A stretch of 64,000 nucleotides of DNA from Coptis chinensis. Taxonomy: Eukaryota; Streptophyta; Magnoliopsida; Ranunculales; Ranunculaceae. Each line of letters starts with the position of its first letter. Position 1 is the first letter of the stretch. A program made the translations under genes and the position numbers. Below, in pieces: positions 46,115 through 58,200 of this stretch. Location: contig CM027385.1 of the NCBI GenBank assembly GCA_015680905.1, positions 77,893,501 to 77,957,500 on the forward strand, in the 5' to 3' direction. The notes below the pieces were generated by a model. It searched no databases and was not told where the DNA came from. It worked only from the letters and a program-made list of their open reading frames with translations.

Positions 46115-46939
46115 AAGAGAATCGAACTTCATACCTTAGGAAAATTCGCCCCACATATCTAACAAAAATACCTCACTCAAAGCTGTACTTGGATCCCAAT
46201 GTGCCAAGGAAGCTGAAACTTGGCGTTGGAAAGTGGCCCAGCTAGATGTAATTTTTGACGGAATCGTCTGAATATTCTTAATGTGTTCTAAGACAACAGA
46301 TCCTGGATGGCTGATATATAAGGCCAATATTACAATATATATAGTGTGTTCTATTCTTAGTTTCTTACTTACGCAACACAATTAAGAGCCATTGAGTTAG
46401 CTTCCAGAGGAGCATGACAAATACCTAAAAGAGCAAACCTGAAAAAGAAGAATAAGGAGATACATAGTGCTTGATATCAACTTCGTTTTCCATTTTTTTT
46501 CTTTTGCAGGACACCAAACTCATGATGACAATTGCTAAATGCACTTTTTGAAAGGTCACTGACCTAATATGTGAAACTCATATATTTCATAGATCTGTAT
46601 AAAGGTACGCAACCAGCCGACCACAAGTATTTGCTTACTCATGATTGTAGGGGCTTTAGGGAGTCGAAATAGGGTGTCAGATTTAACGTTAGGATGGCAC
46701 CTAGGAGTTTTTGCCTTCTACTTTTAATCCTGAATTAATAACAAATCCTTAAAATAAAACCTAACCCTGCCAGGGGTATGCGAGTATATATCATCTATTC
46801 ATTTGTACATCGGCTCTCTCTTGCATTTTAAGCCAGTACAATTCTTGGACTTTATCCTCTTCTAAGTATCAACTATCAACTAGTTCAGTTTTACATCAAG
46901 TGGTGGAAAAAAGATTATTTTCAACTTTGTTGATAACGA
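46115..46939. other. NIP-D 3' flank
   Basis: 3' UTR sequence shared with NIP-C up to about 46290, then spacer to the LTR element. No gene seen. Confidence 0.4.
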
Positions 46940-47678
46940 TGCAATTTCGACAAGATTTGCCAAAACACACCGGTTGGGTTGGAAGTGATCTTTTCGAAAG
47001 AGATTGTGAAGGGGATGGTTGTTGGTGAGAATTGAGACTGGACTTTCGTTTGAAGTTACCTACGTACCTAAATATTGTATTGTCTTGGGATCAAGTCTCA
47101 ATGCGTAGTTCTGGAAAAATTACGAAGGTTGGATTGGTGATAGTTACTTCCTCGTTCTCCAATATTCCAATCATGGGATGAAGTTGGAACCGGGCGGAGA
47201 ACCGGCCCAATTGTGGGATGAAGTTAAGAGAACTGGCGAGAACTGTCCAATCGTGGGATGAAGTTGGAGAACTGGCGAGAGAACTGTCTAATCGTGGGAT
47301 GAAGTGGGAGAACTGACGGGAGAACTGTCTAATCGTGGGATGAAGTTGGTGAACTGGCGGGAGAACTGTCAAATCGTGGGATGAAATTGGTGGAAGTGAA
47401 TCTTGAATGTGGACAAAGTTGTGGACAATGTGGAAGTTGTTTGACTTGCAAAATATGTGCGCAATTGATATTGATTTTACGTGTAGATATGTAGGCTTTG
47501 AGCGTGGGCTTTTTTGTAGATAAGTTCTGAGCGTGGGCTTTTTTATAGATAAGCTCGGCGTGAAGTTTTTGTAGATAAACTCGGAAAGCGTAAAGCCGAA
47601 ATTTTTGTAAATAAGCTCCGAAATGACTTATATATTGAATTGGGCTTTTATTGGGCCACATTTGTCGTAGCCGGAGCA
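46940..47678 (-). repeat. 3' LTR (minus orientation) of the 8.2 kb element
   Basis: 739 bp, homologous to 54335-55144. It carries a ~45 bp minisatellite (GGGATGAAGTTGG, AGAACTGGCG, GAACTGTC(C/T)AATCGT) at about 47165-47390 and repeats of GAGCGTGGGCTTTTTT near 47500. Confidence 0.8.
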
Positions 47679-48049
47679 TCGCCCTCTCTTTGTTACATGG
47701 GCAAAGTCTGTGTGGCAAAGATTTTTTTAGGTTTGTAAACTATTATATTGATTGGTAAAATAAAAGTAGTAGGAGTAGACAAATATCATGAACAGAAAAT
47801 ATTAAATTGGCATGTAAAAAATCAAAGTTATTTGATAAAATATAATAGCAATTTGATAAATTGTGGGTAAGAATAAAAGATTAAAGGTTTGACAGTTTCA
47901 ATATTGGTGAGTGAGGATAGTTTGGTAAATAAAACTTTAGGAAAGAAACAGAACAAAATAAATATATGGCCGGCAGTTAAGAATTGAAATTATAGTTAAA
48001 AGACCGTAAAAAGGAGTTCATGGGCTTTTTAGATGAAACTATTTAGTCT

Positions 48050-48400
48050 TAAATATAAAGGGATGGGCTAAGAATCAGAATTGGGTATTGGCTTGGCTTT
48101 TTAGTTGGGCGTATTTGATGCGGGCTTGTCAATATATTGAAAGATCGGCAAATCATATGTGAACAACAATTGGATCGGCAAATCATATTTGTACGACAAT
48201 TGGATCGGCAAATCATGTTTGAATGACAATTGGATTGACAATTCATTTGGATCGGCAATGTGAGCGGCATTTATAGGATCGACAATGCGAGCAATGTGAT
48301 CGGCATTTATGGGATCGGCATTGGCCACATTGCGAGCGATGCGAGCGACATTTATGGCTCAGCAATGCGAGCGGCACTTGCCGAAGTACAAATCAGCAAA
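48050..48400. repeat. degenerate GATCGGCA-rich repeat
   Basis: A ~30 bp unit (GGATCGGCAAATCATATTTG, ACAATT) repeats several times, followed by GCGAGCG/GGGATCGGCATT units. Single GATCGGCA motifs recur through the interior of the element up to about 51000. Confidence 0.65.
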
Positions 48401-48721
48401 AAGACGATAGAAGTACAGATGGGCTCGGCAATGCATGTTGATGTAGGTTCCAAAAGACTGACACCAGGGAACTCTATACTCATGACATAACAGTGACCAG
48501 ACTCTGAAACATCACAACTGGGCGATAACTCTATGCCTCTTTTATTGAAACTTGTATCATGAAAGAAGCTTGTGAGATAGACCCTTGTCGTGCAAAAAGC
48601 GTCCTATTATCACACCTTTGGATCACAGAGTTTATGCTGCTGCAATTCAAAGGGAGGAGGTGAGTGGCTGATACATCTTCATTTCTAGCAAAGTGGCCAA
48701 CAATCATGTTCACTCTTCTTC

Positions 48722-49036
48722 TCACTCAGAGACCAAAAACACTGAAAGGAATCCTTTTCCATTGACACAGACATCGGTAACAGTGCATATGCCAACACCC
48801 AGGAGAACCAGTGCTATACTAAGTTTTGTGTCTCTTGAGTACCATACCTTATCCAAGACAACCTTCAGAGAGCAACACACCGGGATCACACTTAGCTTTG
48901 CTATCTGATAAAATCCAACAGAATTCCATATCAAACTCACATTCATTCCAACAACAGAAAAGTTTGCAAAAAGCACAAATTTCAGAAGCTCAGCCAATGT
49001 AAGCATGAGGGGTGGATGTAGCCCAGCCACTGCCAA
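48722..49036 (-). pseudogene. captured fragment of a nucleotide-sugar transporter-like gene
   Basis: Reads leftward, the same sense as the host element. A 100-residue open frame contains [40 protein letters not shown] and [17 protein letters not shown], the pattern of plant TPT/nucleotide-sugar transporters (closest in memory to UDP-rhamnose/UDP-galactose transporters, Golgi antiporters). Only two to three of the ten helices are present and the frame stops after GKGF; a possible further piece (LQQ..LCD-like, about 48630-48650) is out of frame. It has no start or end of its own, so it is a transduplicated fragment, not a gene. Confidence 0.55.
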
Positions 49037-49554
49037 GAGTCATCATGGTTTCCAAAGCATATCTTTGGCGCACAAGTTCTGAGTAGATTGTTTTGAAACC
49101 AGCGGCAATTCAATCCCATAATTTAAAACCGGGGTTCGAAAAAATAGCGGATTGTTTGAAAAAATAGCAAATTCAAAACCAGCGGCAATTCTGAGAAGAT
49201 TGGCTGAAGACGCATTCGAAAAAATAGCAGATCGTTAGAACTTTTTCAGCGGCAATTCTGAGAAGATTGACTCGTCGGTCATCTCAAAGGATCGGCAAAA
49301 ACCAAAAGGTTTCTACCTATCAACTTGATCGGCACTTCTTCGAGCGCCAATTCCTTCCAGTGGTAATTCAAAGGCTAGAATAGATTTTCTTGTTTTTTAT
49401 TGTTGAATAGGGTCGGCAATACCAGCCGCAATTCAATTCAAAGGGATTGGCAAACCGCAAATCGATCGGGAATAAAAATTAATTGCTAATAAAAATAAAA
49501 GAACTAGTATGATATTGGAGTGTATTGTTGGGTTACTAAGCACATAGTACAAAA

Positions 49555-49960
49555 TATCCCGATATATCCCGATATTTGTCGATATCTATCCAGATTTTAG
49601 AGAAAGATATATAAATATCCCGATATGTTCAGAGATATATACGACTATAAATATCGGCAATATTTCAACGATATTTTCGATATTTGCGATATTTGGGGAT
49701 ATTTGGAGATATTTGGCGATATTTTGTATATGTAACAATTTTATTTAATATTTACCATTATATTTCAAATAAATATAAATAATGTATCATGATATATTAA
49801 GAAATATCCACAATATCCACGATATTTGTCGATATTTTGAATATATCCACGATATTTGCATGTGAAACAATGTCAAATATCCCCAAAGAGAGAGATATAT
49901 CCACGATACATATCCATAAATCAGAGATCGATAAATACTCATATCCTGATATTTTGTACT
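49555..49960. repeat. CGATATTT/GATATATCC repeat tract
   Basis: A short motif (CCCGATATTTGTCGATATCTA and variants such as TCCACGATATTTG) recurs more than fifteen times, giving many small palindromes of GATATC/ATATCGATAT type. Confidence 0.7.
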
Positions 49961-51479
49961 ATGACTGAGCATCCTTCAAAAAGATAAATTTTGAATTGGT
50001 AATTGGTCGACAACTTGATTGCAAAGATTCATTTTCGAAAAAAAATTCGAAAAACTGATCGCTTAATTGGTTGATTTGTTGATCTGCAAGTTCTTCTGTT
50101 TGAGTAATTGAAATGGACTGACAAGCTGATCGGTTTAACAAATAGTTATAAAACTAATCGGCAAGATCAATCACAAGTTCAATCACCAACCTCAAACAAA
50201 TTGGTAATTTGATAGGCAATGAAATTAGTGTGATAGGTAATTAAAAACAAAGAAATTGGTAGGCAAATAATAGATTGGCTAGATATATTATTTGAGGAAT
50301 TTGTATAAGTTTGGTGAAACTTATTTTGTAAGAAGACCAAAGGTGATCGGCTTAAATTGCACCATTCGAAATAGATTGAATAGATTGAAATATAAGAGGC
50401 CGGCCGAAAGATATAAGAGTCAGTTTTTAAAATACAATGACAGTTTGGTATAATGAAATATTAGATGAAATGATCGGCAATTTAGAAGTTGGGACTTGTG
50501 TAGGCAAAAATCAAAATTGGGTTATATAAATTCTAATTGGCAGTTAGAAGAATCGGGAGGGCTAAATGGCTAATGACTATGTAGATGGGATAGGTCGGCA
50601 TTTTAAGTGGGCTTTTGCTAAGTTTTAAATAAATAAATAATCGGGTTACCCAAAATAGATTGAAAGATTGGTTTTTGCTGGATACAGAGGATCAGCAAAC
50701 TGGACAAATCGGATCGGCAAAAAGAGAGGTTGGTCTACTAGACTGTTCACATTATGTGGAGATTGGTTATCAAAAAGGGATAACTCATGTTGCAAAGTCT
50801 GGAGTTGTGTTATATACTCAATTTTGATTGTATAGTTATTGAAAATTTTGATTGTTTGACCGGCAATTATTTAAAAAAGAATTGATCGGTTTTGGGTGCA
50901 ATGATTGGCAACTTGATAGAATTTTTAGTTTGATCAGTATGGCTGATCGGTTTGGGTGAGCAACAGTTATTTGAATTGATCGGCAAGTTCAATTGTAAGT
51001 TCGAACTTTGCACAAATCGGTAACTTGATAAGTAATTTAATTCAACATGCAATTGAATTGGTTTGATAGGTAATTAAAATGAAATAAATTGGTAGTTCGT
51101 TGGGTATTCAAATCAATATGGATTAATAAATAAAACTTCCAACAGATTAAAAAAGGGTCGGGTGCTCAATTTTGAATATTGAAAAATATTTCAAAAATTG
51201 TAATCAATCAAGGATCTGTTATCAAAAGAAGTGATTTTTTTGTGACCGAACCAATAATGATCGATCAAAAAATATTTCAGAATCAAAAGAAGAAGTTTTC
51301 GAAACGATTAATTTTTCCAACGAAGAGATCTTCCTAGGCTAATAGGAAGATCTAATTGTTAAAGAGACCCAAACTCAAAATTAATTTGAATTATAAGTTT
51401 GTATACGGTAGGTAGTGTTAATGAATTTCAAGTAGGGTGTCACTCTCCCATGTAGTGTGTAAAGATAGTGCAATGAAAC

Positions 51480-51945
51480 TTGGTTGTCGCTGCCCCCATA
51501 ATGTACTGATAACGTAATTAAATTTGTGGTGTTGCAGCCCCAATAATAAAAAAAAATAACGTATTAAAATTTGGGATGTCGCCGCCCCCATAGTGCATTG
51601 ATAACGAAATTAAATACAGGGTGTCACCGCCCCCACTGTGTAGTAATAATGTAATGAAATTTGGAGTATCGCCTCCCCCAGTATTATGATAATAATATGA
51701 TATTTGGGGTGTCGCCACCCCCAAAGTGTAATGATAACGTAATGAAATTTGGGGTGTCGCCGCCGCCAAAGTATAATGATAACGTAATAAAGTTTAGGGT
51801 CGCCCCCATAGTACAATAGCCGCCCCTGTAGTGTAATGATAATGTAATAAAGTTTGGAGTGTCGCCGCACCCATAGTGTAATGATAACGTAATGAAATTT
51901 GGAGTATTGTCGCCCCCAAAGTGTAATGATAATATAATGATTTAA
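51480..51945. repeat. ~55 bp tandem repeat with GTCGCCGCCCCC
   Basis: Around eight units of GTGTAATGATAACGTAATGAA, ATTTGGGGTGTCGCCGCCCC. One reading frame on the minus strand stays open across it and gives a Gly/His/Tyr-rich repeat peptide, most likely by chance of period. Confidence 0.8.
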
Positions 51946-52224
51946 TTTAATGATTAAAATGTATGAATATAATGAAATGTTATGAATGCTAATTTAAATG
52001 TATGCATGTATGTACGAATGACAAATGAATTATAAATGTAAAAAATATTTAAGAATCCCCATGTATGAATGGAAGGTCTTTTATTTGATGACAAAGTGAT
52101 AGTCGTTATTGCAAGGATTTATTTATTATTATTATTATTATTTATTTATTATTATTATTATTTTTTTATAGTGAATCAATATGACTTTGAGGCAGAATGA
52201 TTGTAAGTATCAGTAGTTGGTAAA

Positions 52225-52690
52225 GCGCTTCTTATCGTATGGCTAATCCATTCTTCAGTGAGGCAACAAATATACAGTTATCGATATTATCATATGGACA
52301 TATCAGCATGTCGATGAGCCCTAAGGTTTGGGCTACTATCGACTTTGTGAGTTCCATTATGAGGTCAAACACTCCTTGTTATATGTCGATCCCTTCTTTA
52401 GTGAGGCAACAAATAGAAAGTTATCGACATCATCATATAGACATATCAGCATGTCGATGAGCCCTAAGGTTTGGGCTACCATCAACTGTGCGAGTTCTAT
52501 TATGAGGTAAAACACTCTTTGTTATATGTTGATCCTTTCTTTAGTGAGGCAACAAATAGAAAGTTATCGACATTATCATATGGACATATCATCATGTCGA
52601 TGAGTCTTAAGGTTTGGGCTACTATCAACTGTGCGAGTTCCATTATGAGGTCAAACACTCCTTGTTATATGTCAATTTCTCGTAGTTACT
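52225..52690. repeat. ~145 bp tandem repeat, three units
   Basis: Units share AGTGAGGCAACAAATA, ATGTCGATGAGCCCTAAGG, TTTGGGCTAC and GAGTTC(C/T)ATTATGAGGT. Three copies begin near 52236, 52399 and 52540. Confidence 0.85.
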
Positions 52691-53334
52691 GAAGTTTCAT
52701 CTCTATCATCAAGCTACTCAAAATGATTGATATGCTCAATATTAGATTCTGATCTACTCAATATAAGATGATCAGAATAAAAATGAGATCTAATCAATAT
52801 TTTTTTTGCTTGCCGACCAATTAAGTTGAATAAACTTTTTCGAAGTAAAATTGGTTGGAGTGTCAAAATTGAAAAATCAATTAAGACAAAAATCTTCTTG
52901 CCGACCATTTGGATCGGGCAAAGTGAAAACCAATTTTAGATTGCCATTTTTATTTTCTTTTGTGTTAAGGTAGGCAAAATCAGTATCTGCAAATTGTCAA
53001 TGAAGAGGAGAGCCAACTATGGAGATCGGTTCTTCCGTATATAGGGCGAACATCTAAAGAATATAGACGGAAGGTTAAAATCCAATCACTCTTTTCGTGG
53101 TCCTATGTAAGTGATTCATCTTATACAAAGCTACTACCGTCAATTGACATGTTATGTAGAGCATGCCTTAGTCAACTAGAGAGCTCAAAGGTTGGAACTA
53201 CTATTTGCAAAGAGACCCTCCAGAGACATTGAACTACTAAATACTAATGCGTGGTAACTGAAATCGGCATCCTGGCAATAAACTACATGTCGACCCTCCA
53301 TTTGTGGTCTGTCATGCCTACATGATATAGTGGT

Positions 53335-53730
53335 CCAGAAGTCCAGATAATTTCTTCTAGGAGAGAGCCGACCTTTTATAGCTTTTCGGCTATGATCGGC
53401 TACACCAACATTATTGTTTTTCATATCTTCGATGAGTCCAGATAATTTTTTCTAGAAGAGAGCCGACCTTTTATAGCCTTTCAGCTATGATCGGCTACAC
53501 CAACATTATTTTTCTTCATATCTTCGATGAGTCCAGATAATTTTTTCTAGGAGAAAGCCGACCTCTTATAACCTTTCGGTTATGATCAGTTACACTAACA
53601 TTATTTTTCTTCATATCTTCGATGAGTCCAGAATTTTTTTCCTAAGAGAGAGCCAACCTCTTATAGCCTTTCGGCTATGATCGGCTACACCAACATTATT
53701 TTTCTTCATATCTTCAATGAGTTGTCAACC
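53335..53730. repeat. ~117 bp tandem repeat, about 3.5 units
   Basis: Units share GAGTCCAGATAATTT, CTAGGAGAGAGCCGACC, TTTATAGCCTTTCGGCTATG, ATCGGCTACACCAACATTA and TCATATCTTCGATGAG. CATAGCCGAAAG/TTTCGGCTATG is a perfect small hairpin in each unit. Confidence 0.85.
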
Positions 53731-53903
53731 ACTCCGTTGAGTGATTGGCTGCAAAGTTAACGTGCAAAGTTAGCAGAAGATTTACTTCACGTTTAGACTC
53801 GTTATCTTTCGTGAGTTGGTGATGCCTCACAGGGTGGTCGACATCAAGGTCGGTAGAGAAGTTTGTGGATTAAACTACGATTACCTACCGAAAGTGTTGG
53901 CTT

Positions 53904-54286
53904 TCAGCGTTGCACATTCGGTTTGCACAAAGCCTTTCGTAAGCGACTCGCACAGTTTCTCTTGGTGCGGGAGTTTGTGCTTGGAGTCTTTGACAGAAAT
54001 GCTTCAGAGTTCAAACGATCCCAAACACTTTTTGTCGTAGACCCTGAATCATCTTCTTGAAGTTGACGCAGCTGTTTCTTCAAATTTGTATTCTTACCCT
54101 CCAATTGTCGAAGACAACGGTCAACTTGAGTTGTTGGACCGGCTACATGAATACCCACTCTTTCAATCGCAGATGGCCGAGGACCACCGGACTTGGAAAA
54201 TGAATTCCCAGCATAAGGTGAGTGCAGAACTTGTGCGACAAGAGAAAAACTTTCACCGTATCTTCTTTTTCGAGAAGCCATTGATG
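53904..54286 (-). CDS. gag-like ORF next to the primer site of the 8.2 kb element
   Basis: Reads leftward from the ATG at about 54286, 30-40 bases after the primer-site-like motif (MASRKRRYGESFSLVAQVL). It is short (~127 aa), basic, with a coiled-coil-like stretch QLEGKNTNLKKQLRQLQEDD. Position and composition suggest a residual gag start; no zinc knuckle. No confident family match from memory. Confidence 0.4.
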
Positions 54287-54334
54287 TAACTTTTGTTTTG
54301 TGGTTGAGGGTAGGAGCACAGATGGCGCCAAATA

Positions 54335-55144
54335 TGTTTTGACAAGATTTGCCAAAACACACCGGTTGGGTTGGAAGTGATCTTTTCGAAAGAGATTGTG
54401 AAGGAGATAGTTGTTGGTGAGAGTTGAGACTGGACTTCGGTTTGAAGTTGCCTATGTACCCAAATATCGCATTGTCTTGGGATCAAGTCTCGATGCGTAG
54501 TTATGGAAAAATGATGAAGGTTGGATTGGTGATAGTTACTTCCTCGTTCTCCAATATTCCAATCGTGGGATGAAGTTGGAGAACTGGCAGGAGAACTGTC
54601 CAATTGTGGGATGAAGTTGGAGAACCGGCGGAGAACCGCTAATCGTGGGATGAAGTTGGGAACCGGGCGAGAACTGTCTAATCGTGGGATGAAGTGTGAT
54701 AACTGTCTAATCGTGGGATGAAGTTGGTGAACTGGCGGGAGAACTGTCAAATTGTGGGATGAAGTTGAAGAACTGGCGGGAGAACTGTCCAATCGTGGGA
54801 TGAAGTGGGAGAACTGTCTAATCGTGGGATGAAGTTGGTGGAAGTGAATCTTGAATGTGGACAAAGTTGTGGACGATGTGGAAGTTGTTTGACTTGCAAA
54901 ACATGTGCGCAATTGATATTGATTTTACGTGTAGGTATGTAGGCTTTGAGCGTGGGCTTTTTTTGTAGATAAGCTCTGAGCGTGGGCTTTTTTGTAGATA
55001 AGCTCTGAGCATGGACTCGAAATGGGTTTTTAGATAAGCTCTGAGCATGGGCTCTGAGCGTGGGTTTTTTTTATAGATAACCTCTGAGCGTGGGCTTGTA
55101 TTGAATTGGGCTTTTATTGGGCCACATTTGTGGTGGCCGGAACA
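54335..55144 (-). repeat. 5' LTR (minus orientation) of the 8.2 kb element
   Basis: 810 bp, homologous to 46940-47678; longer because of more minisatellite units (about 54560-54840) and more GAGCGTGGGCTTTTT units (54945-55100). Confidence 0.8.
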
Positions 55145-55246
55145 AACAGGTGTGTTGGATTCTCTAGATGTACGCGTGGTCGTGCTTAAAATTCGATAAC
55201 CATTTTATACAAGATTTGTGCAATTAACAGTTTTTTTGACTTTTCA

Positions 55247-58200
55247 TGTCGCACCCCGAATTTCGACAGAATTCGGAAAAAACATTATTTGTCCCCGACT
55301 CTTCGATCTCCGAGGTGTGACGCACTCTCCACTCCCAAAAGCCCATAAACAGTTTAAAATATGCGGATAATTAAAACCAATAAAAATTTTAACTTAAACA
55401 AAGTCCTCTTCATTATAAAACAATTTACAAATGAAAATGCAAATAATATTATCTCAACTGAAAATCTATATCACCTCGAGGAAAACAAAACACAACACGA
55501 GATGAAATGCTAACGCAAAACCCCAAGCAAAGAACCAATCTTCTTCATCACTAAACCTGTCAAGACTTATCAACTATGTTCATTTAATGAACACACCGAT
55601 AAGCAAACATGCAAATCGGTCGACAGATTATAAACAATCTTTGGTGTGAGTAGCCTTAAAAACAACATATATATATTACACATATATACACAATCCATAA
55701 GGCGTTAGTTCCTCCACCGAAGCCTTAACTTTCAACGACTAATACAACATTCTTAAGTACAATAATCTAGGCAGGTAGTTCCTCCAATCGAAGCCTTTTA
55801 ACATTCTTAAGTACACTAATCTAGGCGTGTAGTAGTTCCTCGGTTTGAGAAGCCCCCCACTAACCACACAACAACTATACTCATAATAAATAAGGCATGT
55901 AGTTCCTCCATCGAGGCACCTTAGGTTCTAACTAAACTATAACCAGCCAACCATATACAAATAATCTATCTAGAGATATATCCTTTACCAACATATTACC
56001 ATAATTAGATTATTTCAGGCTTTCTTTGTGTGTCCCTAAAATCACGTCGTATCTATGTCTTACCTAGTTTCCCTGGCTACCACAATCGCAACCCAACGCC
56101 GAACATGTACATCCACATGCCTCCCTTTACATAATGAGCCACTCCGCGGCGTAACCACCACCTCGAAATGATGCCGCACACCGTAAATCCTCACACGGAA
56201 GCCAAATCTATGTAAGCACCGCCACTATTCTAAGATAAAATATTATGCATCATCGTTCTATTTGGCGAACGGAATAATCAAAGCCAATTATTCGGTCGCC
56301 GGAGGTCACCGGCGGCCATTCAAATTTTAATCGAACGCCGGGAAGGGCCCGAAGGCCATTCAGATTAATCAAGCGCCCGGAAGGGCCAATCACATGAGTT
56401 GTGGTAGTCGTTTCTAGGATTTTCGTTATGTAATTTATTCAAATTCATACATTAATGACTCATAAACATTTCTACTATATCACGCAGGTCAATTACCTTA
56501 TTGCACTAAGCCATAATATCTAGAAACATCTCAATTATATCTCATAGTCACTTTCGTTCTTTCACGTGCCAATATATTATTGACTACACCACACTCCCCA
56601 AAGCAATATTCACCAATGCTATATTAGCATCTCACATATAAAATAATGGAGTGTATATACATTTCTCCAAGATATTGCATTAATATAAATATCCCAACAT
56701 ATGATATCATGTCATAATGCTTCAACGTATCACATACATTTTTATTATAACGTATTAGGAATATAATGTCTCCTAACATCTCAATATCATCACGTGTCAA
56801 AAATACACAACATCAAGGTCAAATCTTTCTTAGATAATGACCACCAAATATATACTAGCTTCCACAGCATTTTATTACTATATGTGTCCATATAATATAC
56901 ACATAAAACGTAGTACAATTAAACAGTCCACAGTCCACAATCAAAGCCCAATATGCTTTACACACTACTCACGTCAAATCTAAATTAGATAATTTACCAA
57001 CCAAGTTATACAATATCCGACAAATTATTTTATTACTATATATATCCATATAAACAAACATATGAAAAACTGGAAAAGTCAACATTCACAGTCAACGGTC
57101 AAAGTCAACGGTCAACCGTCAAAGTCAACGGTCAAAGGTCAACACCTCATGGTCAAGGTCAAACTCAACATGTCATGGTCAAAGTCAAACTGCCCTGGTC
57201 AAAGTCAAATGTGAAAGTCAACCGTCCATGGTCAAAGGTCAAAGTCAACCGTCAAAGTCAACGGTCGGTGGTCAAAGTCAAACTGTCCTAGTCAAAAGTC
57301 AAACTGTCCAAGTCAAAGTCAAACTCAAACTGCGTTTTAGGTGTTCGACAGGTTCATGGTCATAGCCATGGGTCATGGCTAAGGGCAAAGGTGCATGGCT
57401 CATGGGCTCATGGCTAAGGTCATGATTCGGACCCAACTGGCCAAGCCCAAACCTTAGAACCCGAAAGTCTAAAACCAATTATTTATTCTACCTGACCCAA
57501 TTGGAATTATTTATTCTACCTGACCTAATTGGATCTATTTTAAGTCCAATGGATCGGTCCATGCAATATTAAAAGCGGGCCCAAAACTCTGGACCGAATC
57601 CAGCCCCAAAACATAATGGATTCGCCCAAAAAACTTTAAATTTAAACTGGTCCCCAAATCAAATATTAGAACCGCCCAACAATTTAATTAAAATCGGCCC
57701 AAACAAAACTATAAAATTTCGCCCAAGCTAACAAATGAAATTAGTCCGCCCAAAACCGACCGCCAGCCCAAGCCAAGCCGTCAATCAACAAGCTTCTCCT
57801 TCCCCAATTCTCTCCTCCACCACCACCAAAATCCGGCCACCACAAATCCCCTCTCTCACATATCGGTTTTACCCTAAATCCAAAACCCAACAACATTTGT
57901 TAACACAAAAACCTCAAATCATCAAATCCAAACCTCACCAAACTAGATCTGGAATTCAATCCCGCCGCCATTAATGGCGGGTTCAAGCTTCCAACCCCCT
58001 CATCGACAGCCCACTACCACCATTCATCATCCCCTCAACCCACCATACAAAACACAGTTTAAACAAATGTTAAAAACGCCTAAACCCCAAGTTCCAAGAA
58101 TATAACCGCGATGGGCGTTAACGCCATTAACGCCTCTTCCCCCGAGCTCCCAATCCATACCCGACCACCGTATTCCATCCTACAACCACACACAAGAAAA

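Larger units (their letters stand above)
46940..55144 (-). mobile_element. 8.2 kb LTR element with repeat-filled interior (LARD-like)
   Basis: Two direct repeats, 46940-47678 and 54335-55144, start TGTTCCGG/TGCTCCGG and end AAACA/TTGCA on the minus strand. On that strand TTTGGCGCCATCTGTGC follows the LTR at about 54330-54314, a motif of the type seen at plant LTR primer sites, and a purine tract AAAGAGAGGGCGA abuts the other LTR at 47679-47691. So the element reads leftward. The interior has no protease, RT or integrase that I can recognise; it consists of a short gag-like ORF, a captured gene fragment and several tandem repeats. Flanks AACGA and AACAG are not a clean 5 bp duplication. Confidence 0.75.

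Noticed and set aside
47091..47718. Minus-strand frames with repeated HPTIRQFS / SSHDWTV peptides in the LTRs (also 54253-54912)
   Set aside because: They follow the ~45 bp minisatellite of the LTR, whose period is a multiple of three, so the open frame is expected by chance.
51518..51870. Gly/Tyr/His-rich repeat peptide on the minus strand
   Set aside because: Translation of a noncoding ~55 bp tandem repeat; start and end do not define a protein.
57735..57974. 79-codon proline/serine-rich frame in the giant LTR
   Set aside because: Low complexity, no domain, lies within LTR sequence.
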